Positions 15,951-23,304 of a stretch of 45,611 nt of DNA are shown piece by piece. Under the pieces are notes generated by a model. It did not search any database and had not been told where the DNA came from. It saw only the letters and a program-made list of their open reading frames with translations. Source of the DNA: a bacterium (GTDB taxonomy: Bacteria > SZUA-79 > Acidulodesulfobacterales > Acidulodesulfobacteraceae); NCBI GenBank assembly GCA_021850985.1, contig JAJZJX010000013.1, positions 1 to 45,611 on the forward strand, in the 5' to 3' direction. How positions within the stretch are numbered: position 1 is the first letter of the stretch; every line of letters begins with the position of its first letter. A program made the translations under genes and the position numbers.

Positions 15951-17888
15951 TTACAGCTCTTTTTTAACGAAATTATAGAGGTCTTCGGGGGATAAGCCGG
16001 CAAGTTTGTATAAATCTTCGGGTTTGCCGGATGAACTGTAAAATTTTGCTCCCATTTTTCTAAATTTTACGGATATTCCGTTTTCGGCAAGCATCGAACC
16101 TATAGCAGTACCCACCCCTGTTTTCACATTGTGATCTTCTATAGTCACAATAAAACCTGTTTTTGCGGCAAGTTTAAGGTCTTCTGCATCGATGTCGCTC
16201 GGACACGACACGTTTAATAGCATTGCATTTATGCCGTCTTTTTTAAGCATTTCCCAGCCTTTTAAAGCATGAGGCAGCATATTGCCGGTTGATATTATAG
16301 CAGCGTCTTTACCGTCTCTTATTACGTCCATTTTGCCGTATTTAAATGAATAATTTTCACCGAAAAACGGCTTACCGTTTTCATCCAGTATGACCGGAAT
16401 TATAGATCTTCCCATTATGACCCCGAAATTTCCTTCATTGTGCGCTATATAGCGCGTTGCTCTGTCGGTCTGGTTTGGGTCTGCCGGCAATATAACTTTA
16501 AATCCGAATGTCGAGTTAAGAAGACCAAAGTAATCTATGCACTGGTGGGTTTTTCCGTCTTCGCCTACGTCTATTCCGCAATGTGTGCAGACTACCTTTA
16601 GGTTTGTATGGTTAATATCGTTTAATCTTTGCTGATTGTATGTTTCGTCCACGCCGAAAACGCCGAAATCCGCAAAGAAAGTCAGAATATTATCGGTCGA
16701 AATAGCTCCAGAAATTACCGCCGTATTATGTTCTTCGATTCCGGATTCAAAAAAATTATCCGGAAAAGCTTTTCTAAATGCTCCGGTTTTAACCGATCCT
16801 TCAAGATCGCAGTCGAATACCGCAAAGGGTATATTTTTTTGTCCGGCATTTTTTTCTTTATAAGTATTTGCGATATCGGCAAGAGCGTTGCCGAAAGCGG
16901 AACGGTTGTCGGTATTTTTTTCGCGCGTGTAAACTATTTTCTGTCCGTCGTCTTTTAATATTAAGAAATTATTATTTCTTTTCGTAAGAGGTTTTATGCT
17001 GAAACCGTTTTTCTTTTTAGCGATAATTTCTTCTAAATCGTCTTTTTCGCCCAACTCCGCAAGGGCTTTTTTACAGTCTTCAATATTAAGCGTAGCTCCG
17101 TGAAATTTAGCCTGATTTTCCATAAAGGAAACGCCTTTTCCCATAACGGTGTCAGCTATGATAGCTACCGGAGAATTAATTAAATGAGCCTGTTTTATCG
17201 CTTCGTAAATTTCATTAAAATTGTGACCGTTTATTTCTATAACAAAAAATCCGTCGGCTTTAAAATTCGCTTCTATATTATCAGGCATAACGTCAACCGT
17301 TTTACCGCCGATTTGAAGTCCGTTTTTATCGACTATTACGGTAAGATTGTCCAATTTATACTTGACCGCAAATCTTCTTGCTTCGCCTATCTGTCCTTTA
17401 GCCTGTTCTCCGTCGCCCATTACGCAATATATTTGGTTATTGTAACCGTGCAGCCTTGAACTTAACGCAAAACCGCAAGCCGCCGAAAGACCCTGTCCCA
17501 GGTTGCCCGTGTCCCATTCTACCCCGGGAACCGTTTTTTCAATATGCCCTTCAAACGGATAGCCGGCCGTTCTAAAAGATATAATTGCATCTTCGACGTC
17601 GAAGAAACCGTAATTTCCGAGAGCCGAATAAACACCGGGCGAGGTATGACCGTGGCTTACTATTATACGGTCTCTTTCCGGTTTAAAAGGGTTTTTGGGG
17701 TCTATGTCGCAAAAACCGTATAAAACTGCATAAATATCTATAGAAGACATAGAGCCGCCCGGATGCCCCGAAGATGCTATCGTAGTCATTTTTAAAATAT
17801 CGGCGCGGCATTTTTTAGTAAAATCTTTTAAAAATTTTAGTTCGTTCTCTCCGAGTTTATCCGCTTCAAAATTTCTTTTTAATTCCAT
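15951..17888 (-). CDS. tkt: Transketolase
   Basis: The 645-residue protein carries both halves of transketolase in one chain. The N-terminal TPP domain has ASSGHPGGSMSSIDIYAVLY near 39-58, SHGHTSPG near 94, and the TPP/Mg motif GDGEQAKGQIGEA followed by LDNLTVIVDKN near 158-190. The pyrimidine-binding domain has SGIEEHNTAVISGAI near 383 with the catalytic glutamate, and THCGIDVGEDGKTHQ near 440. It transfers two-carbon units between sugar phosphates in the non-oxidative pentose-phosphate pathway. It runs opposite to zwf and follows tal by 100 bp, so tal-tkt form an operon. An AAGAGGT-type ribosome site precedes the start. Confidence 0.94.
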   Translation of the reverse strand: MELKRNFEADKLGENELKFLKDFTKKCRADILKMTTIASSGHPGGSMSSIDIYAVLYGFCDIDPKNPFKPERDRIIVSHGHTSPGVYSALGNYGFFDVEDAIISFRTAGYPFEGHIEKTVPGVEWDTGNLGQGLSAACGFALSSRLHGYNNQIYCVMGDGEQAKGQIGEARRFAVKYKLDNLTVIVDKNGLQIGGKTVDVMPDNIEANFKADGFFVIEINGHNFNEIYEAIKQAHLINSPVAIIADTVMGKGVSFMENQAKFHGATLNIEDCKKALAELGEKDDLEEIIAKKKNGFSIKPLTKRNNNFLILKDDGQKIVYTREKNTDNRSAFGNALADIANTYKEKNAGQKNIPFAVFDCDLEGSVKTGAFRKAFPDNFFESGIEEHNTAVISGAISTDNILTFFADFGVFGVDETYNQQRLNDINHTNLKVVCTHCGIDVGEDGKTHQCIDYFGLLNSTFGFKVILPADPNQTDRATRYIAHNEGNFGVIMGRSIIPVILDENGKPFFGENYSFKYGKMDVIRDGKDAAIISTGNMLPHALKGWEMLKKDGINAMLLNVSCPSDIDAEDLKLAAKTGFIVTIEDHNVKTGVGTAIGSMLAENGISVKFRKMGAKFYSSSGKPEDLYKLAGLSPEDLYNFVKKEL

Positions 17889-17988
17889 TATGCTTACCTC
17901 TTTTAAATATTAAAAATTTTAAAAATTGCAAAAAATAATAATTTGCCTATATACTTTCTATCCACATAAAAGTCTTATAGGTTAAATG

Positions 17989-19146
17989 TTAAATGTCTGC
18001 AGTGTTTTTTATCGACTGCAACAGTTTTTCGTAGGCGTCTTCGAAAGATTTTACTCCGTCGTTTTGAAGTTTTTCTCCGGCTTTGTTTAAATCAATTCCG
18101 AATTCCATAAGTTCGTTAACCGCTTTCAATGATTCGTCAAATTCCAATGAAGCCGTATCCGGCATTATATTGCCGTGATCCGCAATATGTTCTATGGTTT
18201 CGTCCGGCAGAGTGTTTACGGTATCTTTGCCTATGAACGGCTCTACGTATTTTAAATCGTAGTATGCCGGATTTTTTGTGCTCGTACTGGCAAATAAGAG
18301 TCTTTGCGGATTTGCGCCTTTCGATTTTAACGCCGAAAAATTTTCGCCGTTAAATATTTCGTTAAATTTATTAAAAATTATTTTTGAATTTGCAACGCCG
18401 GCTTTTCCGATTAAACCGGCAAGTTTCTCTTTTTTGGCAGGGTCGTTAGCCGCTTCGCGGGCGATTAAATCGTTAATCATTTTATCGACCAAAGTATCCA
18501 CTCTGCTAATAAAAATACTTGCGACGGAATGTATGCCGGATACATTGTATCCGTTTGCATAAGCCGTCTTTAATCCTTTTATATAAGCATTTGCTACGTC
18601 AATGTAATGATTTAAAGAAAACATTAAAGTAACGTTAATGTTGATTCCCTTAGCTATAAGGGCGGGTATAATTTCTAAACCTTCTTTAGTAGCGGGTATT
18701 TTAATAAGGATGTTTTTTTCGTTAATAAGCGAAAAAATCCTCAGAGCTTCTTCCGTAGAAGTCTTGGCGTCAGTCGCTATGTCGGGAGAAACTTCAATGC
18801 TTACGAACCCGTCCTTGCCGCCGGATTTTTCGTAAACAGGCTTAAGTATTCGAGCTGCAGATTTTATATCTTCCCTTGTTATAGTGTCGTATATTTCAAA
18901 AGGAGTTAATTTTTCCGACGCAAGTTTTTTAATTTTGTCGGGATAGCCGCATTTTCCTGAATTAATAGATTTTTCAAATATGGAAGGATTTGACGTTATG
19001 CCGGTGATTATTTCGTTTTTAACTAATTTTTCGAGGTCGCCCGAATCTATCATGCATCTTGAAATATTATCTAACCAGGGACTTTGCCCGTATGAAAGCA
19101 TTTTTTTAAAATTACCGTTCTTAGAAACGACGAAATCGACGTTCAT
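17989..19146 (-). CDS. tal: Transaldolase
   Basis: The 385-residue enzyme exchanges three-carbon units between sedoheptulose 7-phosphate and glyceraldehyde 3-phosphate. Visible motifs are GITSNPSIFEKS at about 49-60, VSIEVSPDIATDA at about 115-127 and IKIPAT with the Schiff-base Lys149. NVTLMFSLNHY lies near 171. The sequence and length fit the long, mycobacterial-type class (about 370 residues) better than the short TalC type. A GGAGGATAG ribosome site lies just upstream of ATG 19146. It precedes tkt on the same strand. Confidence 0.93.
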   Translation of the reverse strand: MNVDFVVSKNGNFKKMLSYGQSPWLDNISRCMIDSGDLEKLVKNEIITGITSNPSIFEKSINSGKCGYPDKIKKLASEKLTPFEIYDTITREDIKSAARILKPVYEKSGGKDGFVSIEVSPDIATDAKTSTEEALRIFSLINEKNILIKIPATKEGLEIIPALIAKGININVTLMFSLNHYIDVANAYIKGLKTAYANGYNVSGIHSVASIFISRVDTLVDKMINDLIAREAANDPAKKEKLAGLIGKAGVANSKIIFNKFNEIFNGENFSALKSKGANPQRLLFASTSTKNPAYYDLKYVEPFIGKDTVNTLPDETIEHIADHGNIMPDTASLEFDESLKAVNELMEFGIDLNKAGEKLQNDGVKSFEDAYEKLLQSIKNTADI

Positions 19147-19191
19147 TGCTCTATCCTCCTTATTGACTTTATATAAAATTTAATATTTTTT

Positions 19192-19557
19192 TTAGTGATT
19201 TTTAAAAAACAGCCAGTCTTCTGCACCGGCTTTGTCGAATTTTAAGAGCGTATACTTCCCTTTGAGTTTATGTCCTTTAAAATCCAGAACATATTTCTTT
19301 TTATCTTTTTTAACAAGAGTATATTCACCCTTGTCCCAAATCTTTACCTCGCCGGCTCCGTAGCGACCTTCCGGTATAACGCCTTCAAAGTTTGCATAAG
19401 CAAGAGGATGGTCTTCGACTTTTATCGATAGATTCTTTTTGCCCGATTCCAACGGCGGTTCTTTAGGCAAAGCAAAAGAAGTCAGCATGCCGTTTTCTTC
19501 TATTCTTAAATCCCAGTGAAGATGGCTTGCATGATGTTCGTGAACTACAAATATCAT
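19192..19557 (-). CDS. LigD-type 3'-phosphoesterase domain protein (stand-alone)
   Basis: The 121-residue protein is a single PE domain. It has FVVHEHHASHLHWDLRIE at the N-terminus with the metal-binding histidines and aspartate, FALPKEPP, then EDHPLAYANFEGVIPEGRYGAG (ends EDHPL and GRYGAG) near 47-68. In LigD this domain trims 3'-phosphates and ribonucleotides from DNA ends during non-homologous end joining. Here it is separate, with no ligase, polymerase or Ku gene in the window. Free-standing PE proteins are known in archaea and bacteria and may work with other repair enzymes. It ends 45 bp upstream of tal. Confidence 0.85.
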   Translation of the reverse strand: MIFVVHEHHASHLHWDLRIEENGMLTSFALPKEPPLESGKKNLSIKVEDHPLAYANFEGVIPEGRYGAGEVKIWDKGEYTLVKKDKKKYVLDFKGHKLKGKYTLLKFDKAGAEDWLFFKNH

Positions 19558-19742
19558 ATTGATTAAATATTTGGATAAATCGTTATGTTAAATTATATCA
19601 TAAAACAGTCGTTATAATATACTGAAATATACAAAAAAGAAAAGTTATGCAAGAATTTTAAGATTTTATTTTTAATTATTTTATATTATAATGGTAAAAA
19701 TTAACAATTAAAATATATTTTTAATATATAAAAAATTCAAAA

Positions 19743-20174
19743 ATGGCTGCAAAAAATTCAAATATCTGGAATGCTTTTTTAAGAATATATATAGGGCTGT
19801 TTTTTCTTTATGCGGTACACTTTAAGGTAAATCCAGAATTTTTCTCAAATTTTCATGTTAAACTTGCATATTTTGCAAATCATGACCCGCTATGGTTTTA
19901 CGGCATATTTTTAAGCCGTATTGCCGTTCCAAATGCATTTTTATTTGCTATTTTAATAGTTATGGGCGAATTATTCGTCGGCATTTTTTTAACCGCGGGA
20001 TTTCTTACGAGGTTAGCTTCGCTTATTGCAATATTTTTAAATTTAAACTATCTGTTTGCCATGTATTGGATCAGCCCTTCGGAATTAGGAATAAACATGA
20101 CGTTTATAGTATGCGAATTAGTATTAATATTTACCGATTCGGGGAAAACTCTCGGTATCGACGCTTTGTTTTAA
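19743..20174 (+). CDS. DoxX-like membrane protein
   Basis: The 143-residue protein has four predicted membrane helices. The first begins at about residue 10 (FLRIYIGLFFLYAVHFK), followed by helices near 60-82, 85-105 and 115-135. The start R-I-x-x-G-x-x-F plus an internal LFVGIFLTAGFLTRLAS helix fit the DoxX/DoxD superfamily, whose members sit in the membrane with respiratory or redox partners. The partner is not visible. It stands alone between the LigD-like gene (divergent) and tRNA-His. Confidence 0.65.
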   Translation: MAAKNSNIWNAFLRIYIGLFFLYAVHFKVNPEFFSNFHVKLAYFANHDPLWFYGIFLSRIAVPNAFLFAILIVMGELFVGIFLTAGFLTRLASLIAIFLNLNYLFAMYWISPSELGINMTFIVCELVLIFTDSGKTLGIDALF

Positions 20175-20259
20175 GCATAATAAATCAAATCCAAAAAATA
20201 TATTTTAATTTAATCTAAAATTTGTTAAAATAATAAAATACTTTCTATTTTTATTCATG

Positions 20260-20335
20260 GTGGATGTAGCTCAGCTGGTAGAGCCCCGGATTGTGACTCC
20301 GGTGGTCGCAGGTTCAAAACCTGTCATCCACCCCA
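20260..20335 (+). tRNA. tRNA-His (GTG), integration target
   Basis: The gene folds into a full cloverleaf. Acceptor arms are GTGGATG and CATCCAC, the D-arm contains AGCTCAGCTGGTAGAGC, and the anticodon loop reads TTGTGAC with anticodon GTG. The T-arm is GCAGG-TTCAAAA-CCTGT. CCA is encoded at 20333-20335. The extra 5' G at 20259 opposite C73 is the tRNA-His identity G-1. It remains intact although its 3' 48 bases (from 20288) form the left attachment repeat. Confidence 0.97.
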
Positions 20336-20347
20336 TTTAAAACCGCA
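20288..20347 (+). repeat. attL: 60-bp direct repeat
   Basis: It runs from the anticodon stem of tRNA-His through the CCA and 12 bases past it, ending in TTTAAAACCGCA. It matches 36515-36574 at every base. The flanking bases differ on both sides (C versus A on the left, T versus G on the right), so the identity block is exactly 60 bp. Confidence 0.95.
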
Positions 20348-20425
20348 TATTATATAAGGTTCTCCCGTTTCAATCTTTTATCATATTAAATCAAATATAG
20401 CCATTTTTTACCCATTTTTGTCTTT

Positions 20426-20449
20426 TTTATGGCGAGATTTTCACATAGG
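20426..20449 (+). promoter_or_regulatory. Inner-end motif 1 (candidate arm-type site)
   Basis: TTTATGGCGAGATTTTCACA followed by TAGG lies 78 bp inside attL and 52 bp upstream of the integrase start. It matches 22 of 24 bases with 36432-36455 near attR. It may be an arm-type site for integrase or Xis, or a control site of the integrase promoter. Confidence 0.6.
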
Positions 20450-20501
20450 TGATATAATATCTTCATATGCTTAAAATGCTTGTAAAATATGAGGGTATGC
20501 C

Positions 20502-21536
20502 ATGTCAATCGTAAAAAACGGCAAATATTACTTTTATGACTTCGTTTATGAAGGAAAAAGATACAGGAAAAGCTGTCGAACTACAGATAAAAAACTTGCC
20601 GAACAGATTGAAATATCAGTTAAAAACGACATAATTAAAAGAGAGCATAGCCTTCCTACGAATAAAAATAAAAATCTTTTATTTGAAACTGCATGGGAAA
20701 ATTACTTGAAAAATAACGGGAATTCCGAAAAAGCCATAGAGCGTAAAATTATTGCCGCAAAACATTTTCTTCCATTCTTTAAAAACAAAATATTAACTGC
20801 AATAATGCCGCTTGACATTAAAAATTACCAGATTGAAAGAAAATTAGAATTGCTATCTTTAGAAAAAAATAAAAACAAAAAAGAATCGGAGATAAATTTT
20901 AGGTCGGTTAATTATGAAATTATAATAATTTCTAACTTCTTTAATTTTTGTATAGAAAGAGGATATGCCGAGAAAAATCCTGCGTCTAAAATAAAAAAAC
21001 TTAACGAACTTAAAAGGCTTAAGACTTTATCTGATAATGATATAATGAAGCTAATAAACGGCACAACGAATAAATTAACTAAGGATTTAATAACTTTTTT
21101 AATTTACACCGGCTGCAGGAAAGGCGAAGCACTGAATTTAAAGTGGGATGACGTGGATTTACAGAACGATATCATCGCTATTAAGGGTACTAAAACCAAG
21201 TATGACAGATATATTCCAGCGTCTAAACCGTTAAAAGAATTATTAAGCAATATCGACAAGAAATCGGAATACGTTTTTTGCGATAAAACAGGAAAAAAAT
21301 TAGATAATTTTAAGCGTTCCTTTCATACTGCCTGCAAGAATGCAGGATTAAAGGATTTAAGAATCCATGATTTACGCCATGTTTTTGCTTCAAAAATGGT
21401 TATGAACGGAACTTCGCTTTATATCACTGGTGAGCTGTTAGGACATAGAACAACGCAGATGACGAAACGGTATAGCCATTTGGTGCCGAGCACGCTTAAG
21501 AAGGCGGTTAATGACGTGTGGAAGATAAAAAAATAA
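20502..21536 (+). CDS. int: Tyrosine integrase
   Basis: This is the 344-residue site-specific recombinase that would insert and excise the element at tRNA-His. The N-terminus has an Arm/AP2-like DNA-binding start (YYFYDFVYEGKRYRKSCRT). A SAM-like core-binding domain follows at about 70-170. The catalytic domain shows Arg in TGCRKGEALNLKW near 205, HDLRH (HxxR) near 290, and LGHRTTQMTKRYSHL with the nucleophilic Tyr near 320. A GAGGG ribosome site precedes ATG 20502. It is the first gene inside attL and converges on the HEPN gene with a 4-bp gap. Confidence 0.94.
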   Translation: MSIVKNGKYYFYDFVYEGKRYRKSCRTTDKKLAEQIEISVKNDIIKREHSLPTNKNKNLLFETAWENYLKNNGNSEKAIERKIIAAKHFLPFFKNKILTAIMPLDIKNYQIERKLELLSLEKNKNKKESEINFRSVNYEIIIISNFFNFCIERGYAEKNPASKIKKLNELKRLKTLSDNDIMKLINGTTNKLTKDLITFLIYTGCRKGEALNLKWDDVDLQNDIIAIKGTKTKYDRYIPASKPLKELLSNIDKKSEYVFCDKTGKKLDNFKRSFHTACKNAGLKDLRIHDLRHVFASKMVMNGTSLYITGELLGHRTTQMTKRYSHLVPSTLKKAVNDVWKIKK

Positions 21537-21540
21537 TTAA

Positions 21541-21936
21541 TTAATTTTTATATTCAGGATATTTATTTAGATTTTTAATAATAAAATTAGATGTATCAAT
21601 TAATCCTTTAGTCTTATTGCAATCGATATTTCCGAAATTTTCATAATCAACTTCTAATCTCGCACCACGCAACCTATTTAGCTTAGTCCCAATATTTTTA
21701 TAAATTCTTTCTGGATTATTTTTATATTCATTTATAACAGCGCTATGCGCATCGTTTCGTGGAACTGAAATACCTGTTTTCGTAAGTAAGTTTCTAGCAC
21801 TACAGAATGCCCCGTAATATGCACGACTTATTGCACAACGAAAGCTTGCTTCAGATAAATCTGAATGACTTTCAGCAAATTTTAGGAGTTCTTCGGAAAG
21901 TCGAGTATATAAAGACCAATCGAAACATTTAGCCAT
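21541..21936 (-). CDS. HEPN-domain protein (candidate RNase effector)
   Basis: The 131-residue protein is all-helical. It has the HEPN pattern: an N-terminal helix pair with SFRCAISRAYYGAFCSARNLL at about 31-51 (given by FRCAISRAYYG) and a late RLRGARLEVDYEN at 88-100, similar to the LRxxRxxADY motif of stand-alone HEPN proteins. HEPN proteins are often ribonuclease toxins or binding partners in defence and TA systems. Whether a catalytic R-x4-6-H is formed is unclear; candidates are R60 with H64. It is the third gene of a unit with an unknown protein (6 bp upstream) and a TIGR04255-like protein. Confidence 0.65.
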   Translation of the reverse strand: MAKCFDWSLYTRLSEELLKFAESHSDLSEASFRCAISRAYYGAFCSARNLLTKTGISVPRNDAHSAVINEYKNNPERIYKNIGTKLNRLRGARLEVDYENFGNIDCNKTKGLIDTSNFIIKNLNKYPEYKN

Positions 21937-21942
21937 ATTTAT

Positions 21943-22422
21943 TTAATCTATCGTTACTTCAATTATATTTCTAATTTTATTTTCTACATCAAGCCAATAG
22001 TACTCATCAAAATTATCTAATAAATTAAGTGATTCGTTAAATGAAAGTTTTGTTTTAATTTTAACAAAAAGGTTTTCAAAATTTCTTTCATCGGGATCGG
22101 ATAAATATTCTAATTTAACATTAACTAAATTATCTGCGAATATTTCCTTTATTGTATTATAAATTTCAATTAGAGGATTATAAACAAAATTATAATTCAA
22201 TAAGAAATTTTTGATTTCCTTTGGATTCGCAAATTCATAAATATCCTCTATAACACATATCATTAGTGATACATAAGAATATTCTTGTCGGTCTAAAGTC
22301 ACATCATTATTACTAAATTCCTTTTTTACTTGTCCTCTTTCTTGCTCAATGTCGTATATTGACATTGGCAAATAAGGATTATTATTATAAAAATCAGTAA
22401 GATTGGAAATTTGCATATTCAT
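21943..22422 (-). CDS. Unknown protein, middle gene of the HEPN unit
   Basis: I do not recognise this 159-residue acidic protein. Its second half holds LEYLSDPDERNFENLFVKIKT and FDEYYWLDVENKIRN. That arrangement (D-P-x-E...LFV-I-T...FDE-WL) I associate with small partners of HEPN-like or PIN-like genes, but I cannot name a family. No signal peptide or membrane helix is seen. A strong GGAGGT ribosome site lies 5 bases before ATG 22422, and its start overlaps the stop of the TIGR04255-like gene (ATGA), showing translational coupling. A role as antitoxin or sensor for the HEPN protein is an inference. Confidence 0.5.
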   Translation of the reverse strand: MNMQISNLTDFYNNNPYLPMSIYDIEQERGQVKKEFSNNDVTLDRQEYSYVSLMICVIEDIYEFANPKEIKNFLLNYNFVYNPLIEIYNTIKEIFADNLVNVKLEYLSDPDERNFENLFVKIKTKLSFNESLNLLDNFDEYYWLDVENKIRNIIEVTID

Positions 22423-23165
22423 TTTATACCTCCAAAAGTTTCCCTACATTTGTCTGTAATACATGATTCAAAAGCCGTTTCAATTTTTTTGTGCGCATCT
22501 TCAAGCCATCCATCTAATTGGTCAAACGACACTCGTTCAGGTATAGACATAAAGTAACTAAGATCAAGTAAAACAGAAGAAACACCAGGTTTTTCTATAA
22601 TGGAATTAAAATTTAAAACAAGCCGATTAATTTCTGAGGACGGAATAACCGCATTAATTTGAAATGTTTCTAAATTTTGGGGTAATTCTTTAGGAATAGA
22701 AGGATGGTAATTAAAATAATCATCAAGTTCAATTAGACCATCAAAACTAAACTTATTTATATATCTAAGGTCTATCCGATTTAATCCTTTAGGCCTTGTT
22801 ATTTTTTTATAAATATTAAAATTTTTAATAATTAAAGGCTTGAAATATTCCCAACCTAAATATGGCTTGGTAATATTGATTGTTAAAATGTTTGGATTTA
22901 TTTGGATTATTGGAGAATTATCTTTAGTAAAAAATTGCATAACAGATGCCATTTGTATTTTATGAGGTTGTTCCCTTTGGCTTTCAGGATGCATGAGAGG
23001 AACTGTGACATTAAGAGCATTTATTTGTCTTTTAATTGGGAATTCTTCTTTTATTTCATTATAAAAAGTACCGGGCACAGTATCGTCGTATGGATATTCT
23101 TTATCAGGTGCAAATAAAAATGCACATAGAGCTTCAATAATAGGTGGGTCATTATATTTTTTCAT
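22419..23165 (-). CDS. TIGR04255-like family protein
   Basis: The 248-residue protein begins MKKYNDPPIIEALCAFLF, the hallmark N-terminus (NPPIVEAxxxxxF) of the sporadic TIGR04255 family. Later parts also fit: a QINPNILTINITKPYLGWEYFKP-like strand-helix at about 93-115 and PKGLNRIDLRYINKF near 126. Family function is unknown. Members occur in mobile and accessory regions and are usually 240-270 residues, so it is complete. It starts a three-gene unit with the next two genes, 139 bp downstream of the restriction gene and on the same strand, so it may share that transcript. Confidence 0.7.
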   Translation of the reverse strand: MKKYNDPPIIEALCAFLFAPDKEYPYDDTVPGTFYNEIKEEFPIKRQINALNVTVPLMHPESQREQPHKIQMASVMQFFTKDNSPIIQINPNILTINITKPYLGWEYFKPLIIKNFNIYKKITRPKGLNRIDLRYINKFSFDGLIELDDYFNYHPSIPKELPQNLETFQINAVIPSSEINRLVLNFNSIIEKPGVSSVLLDLSYFMSIPERVSFDQLDGWLEDAHKKIETAFESCITDKCRETFGGIK

Positions 23166-23304
23166 AATTTAATCATTAGTTTGCTTTTAATTTTATTAAA
23201 TGTCAGTTCTTGCATTATTTAGAAAATGGGTTTAAAACATTCCTTTTTAATATATTTAACATAATTTAACGTTATTGTAAATATGTTTTTCAACAATAAA
23301 ATAT

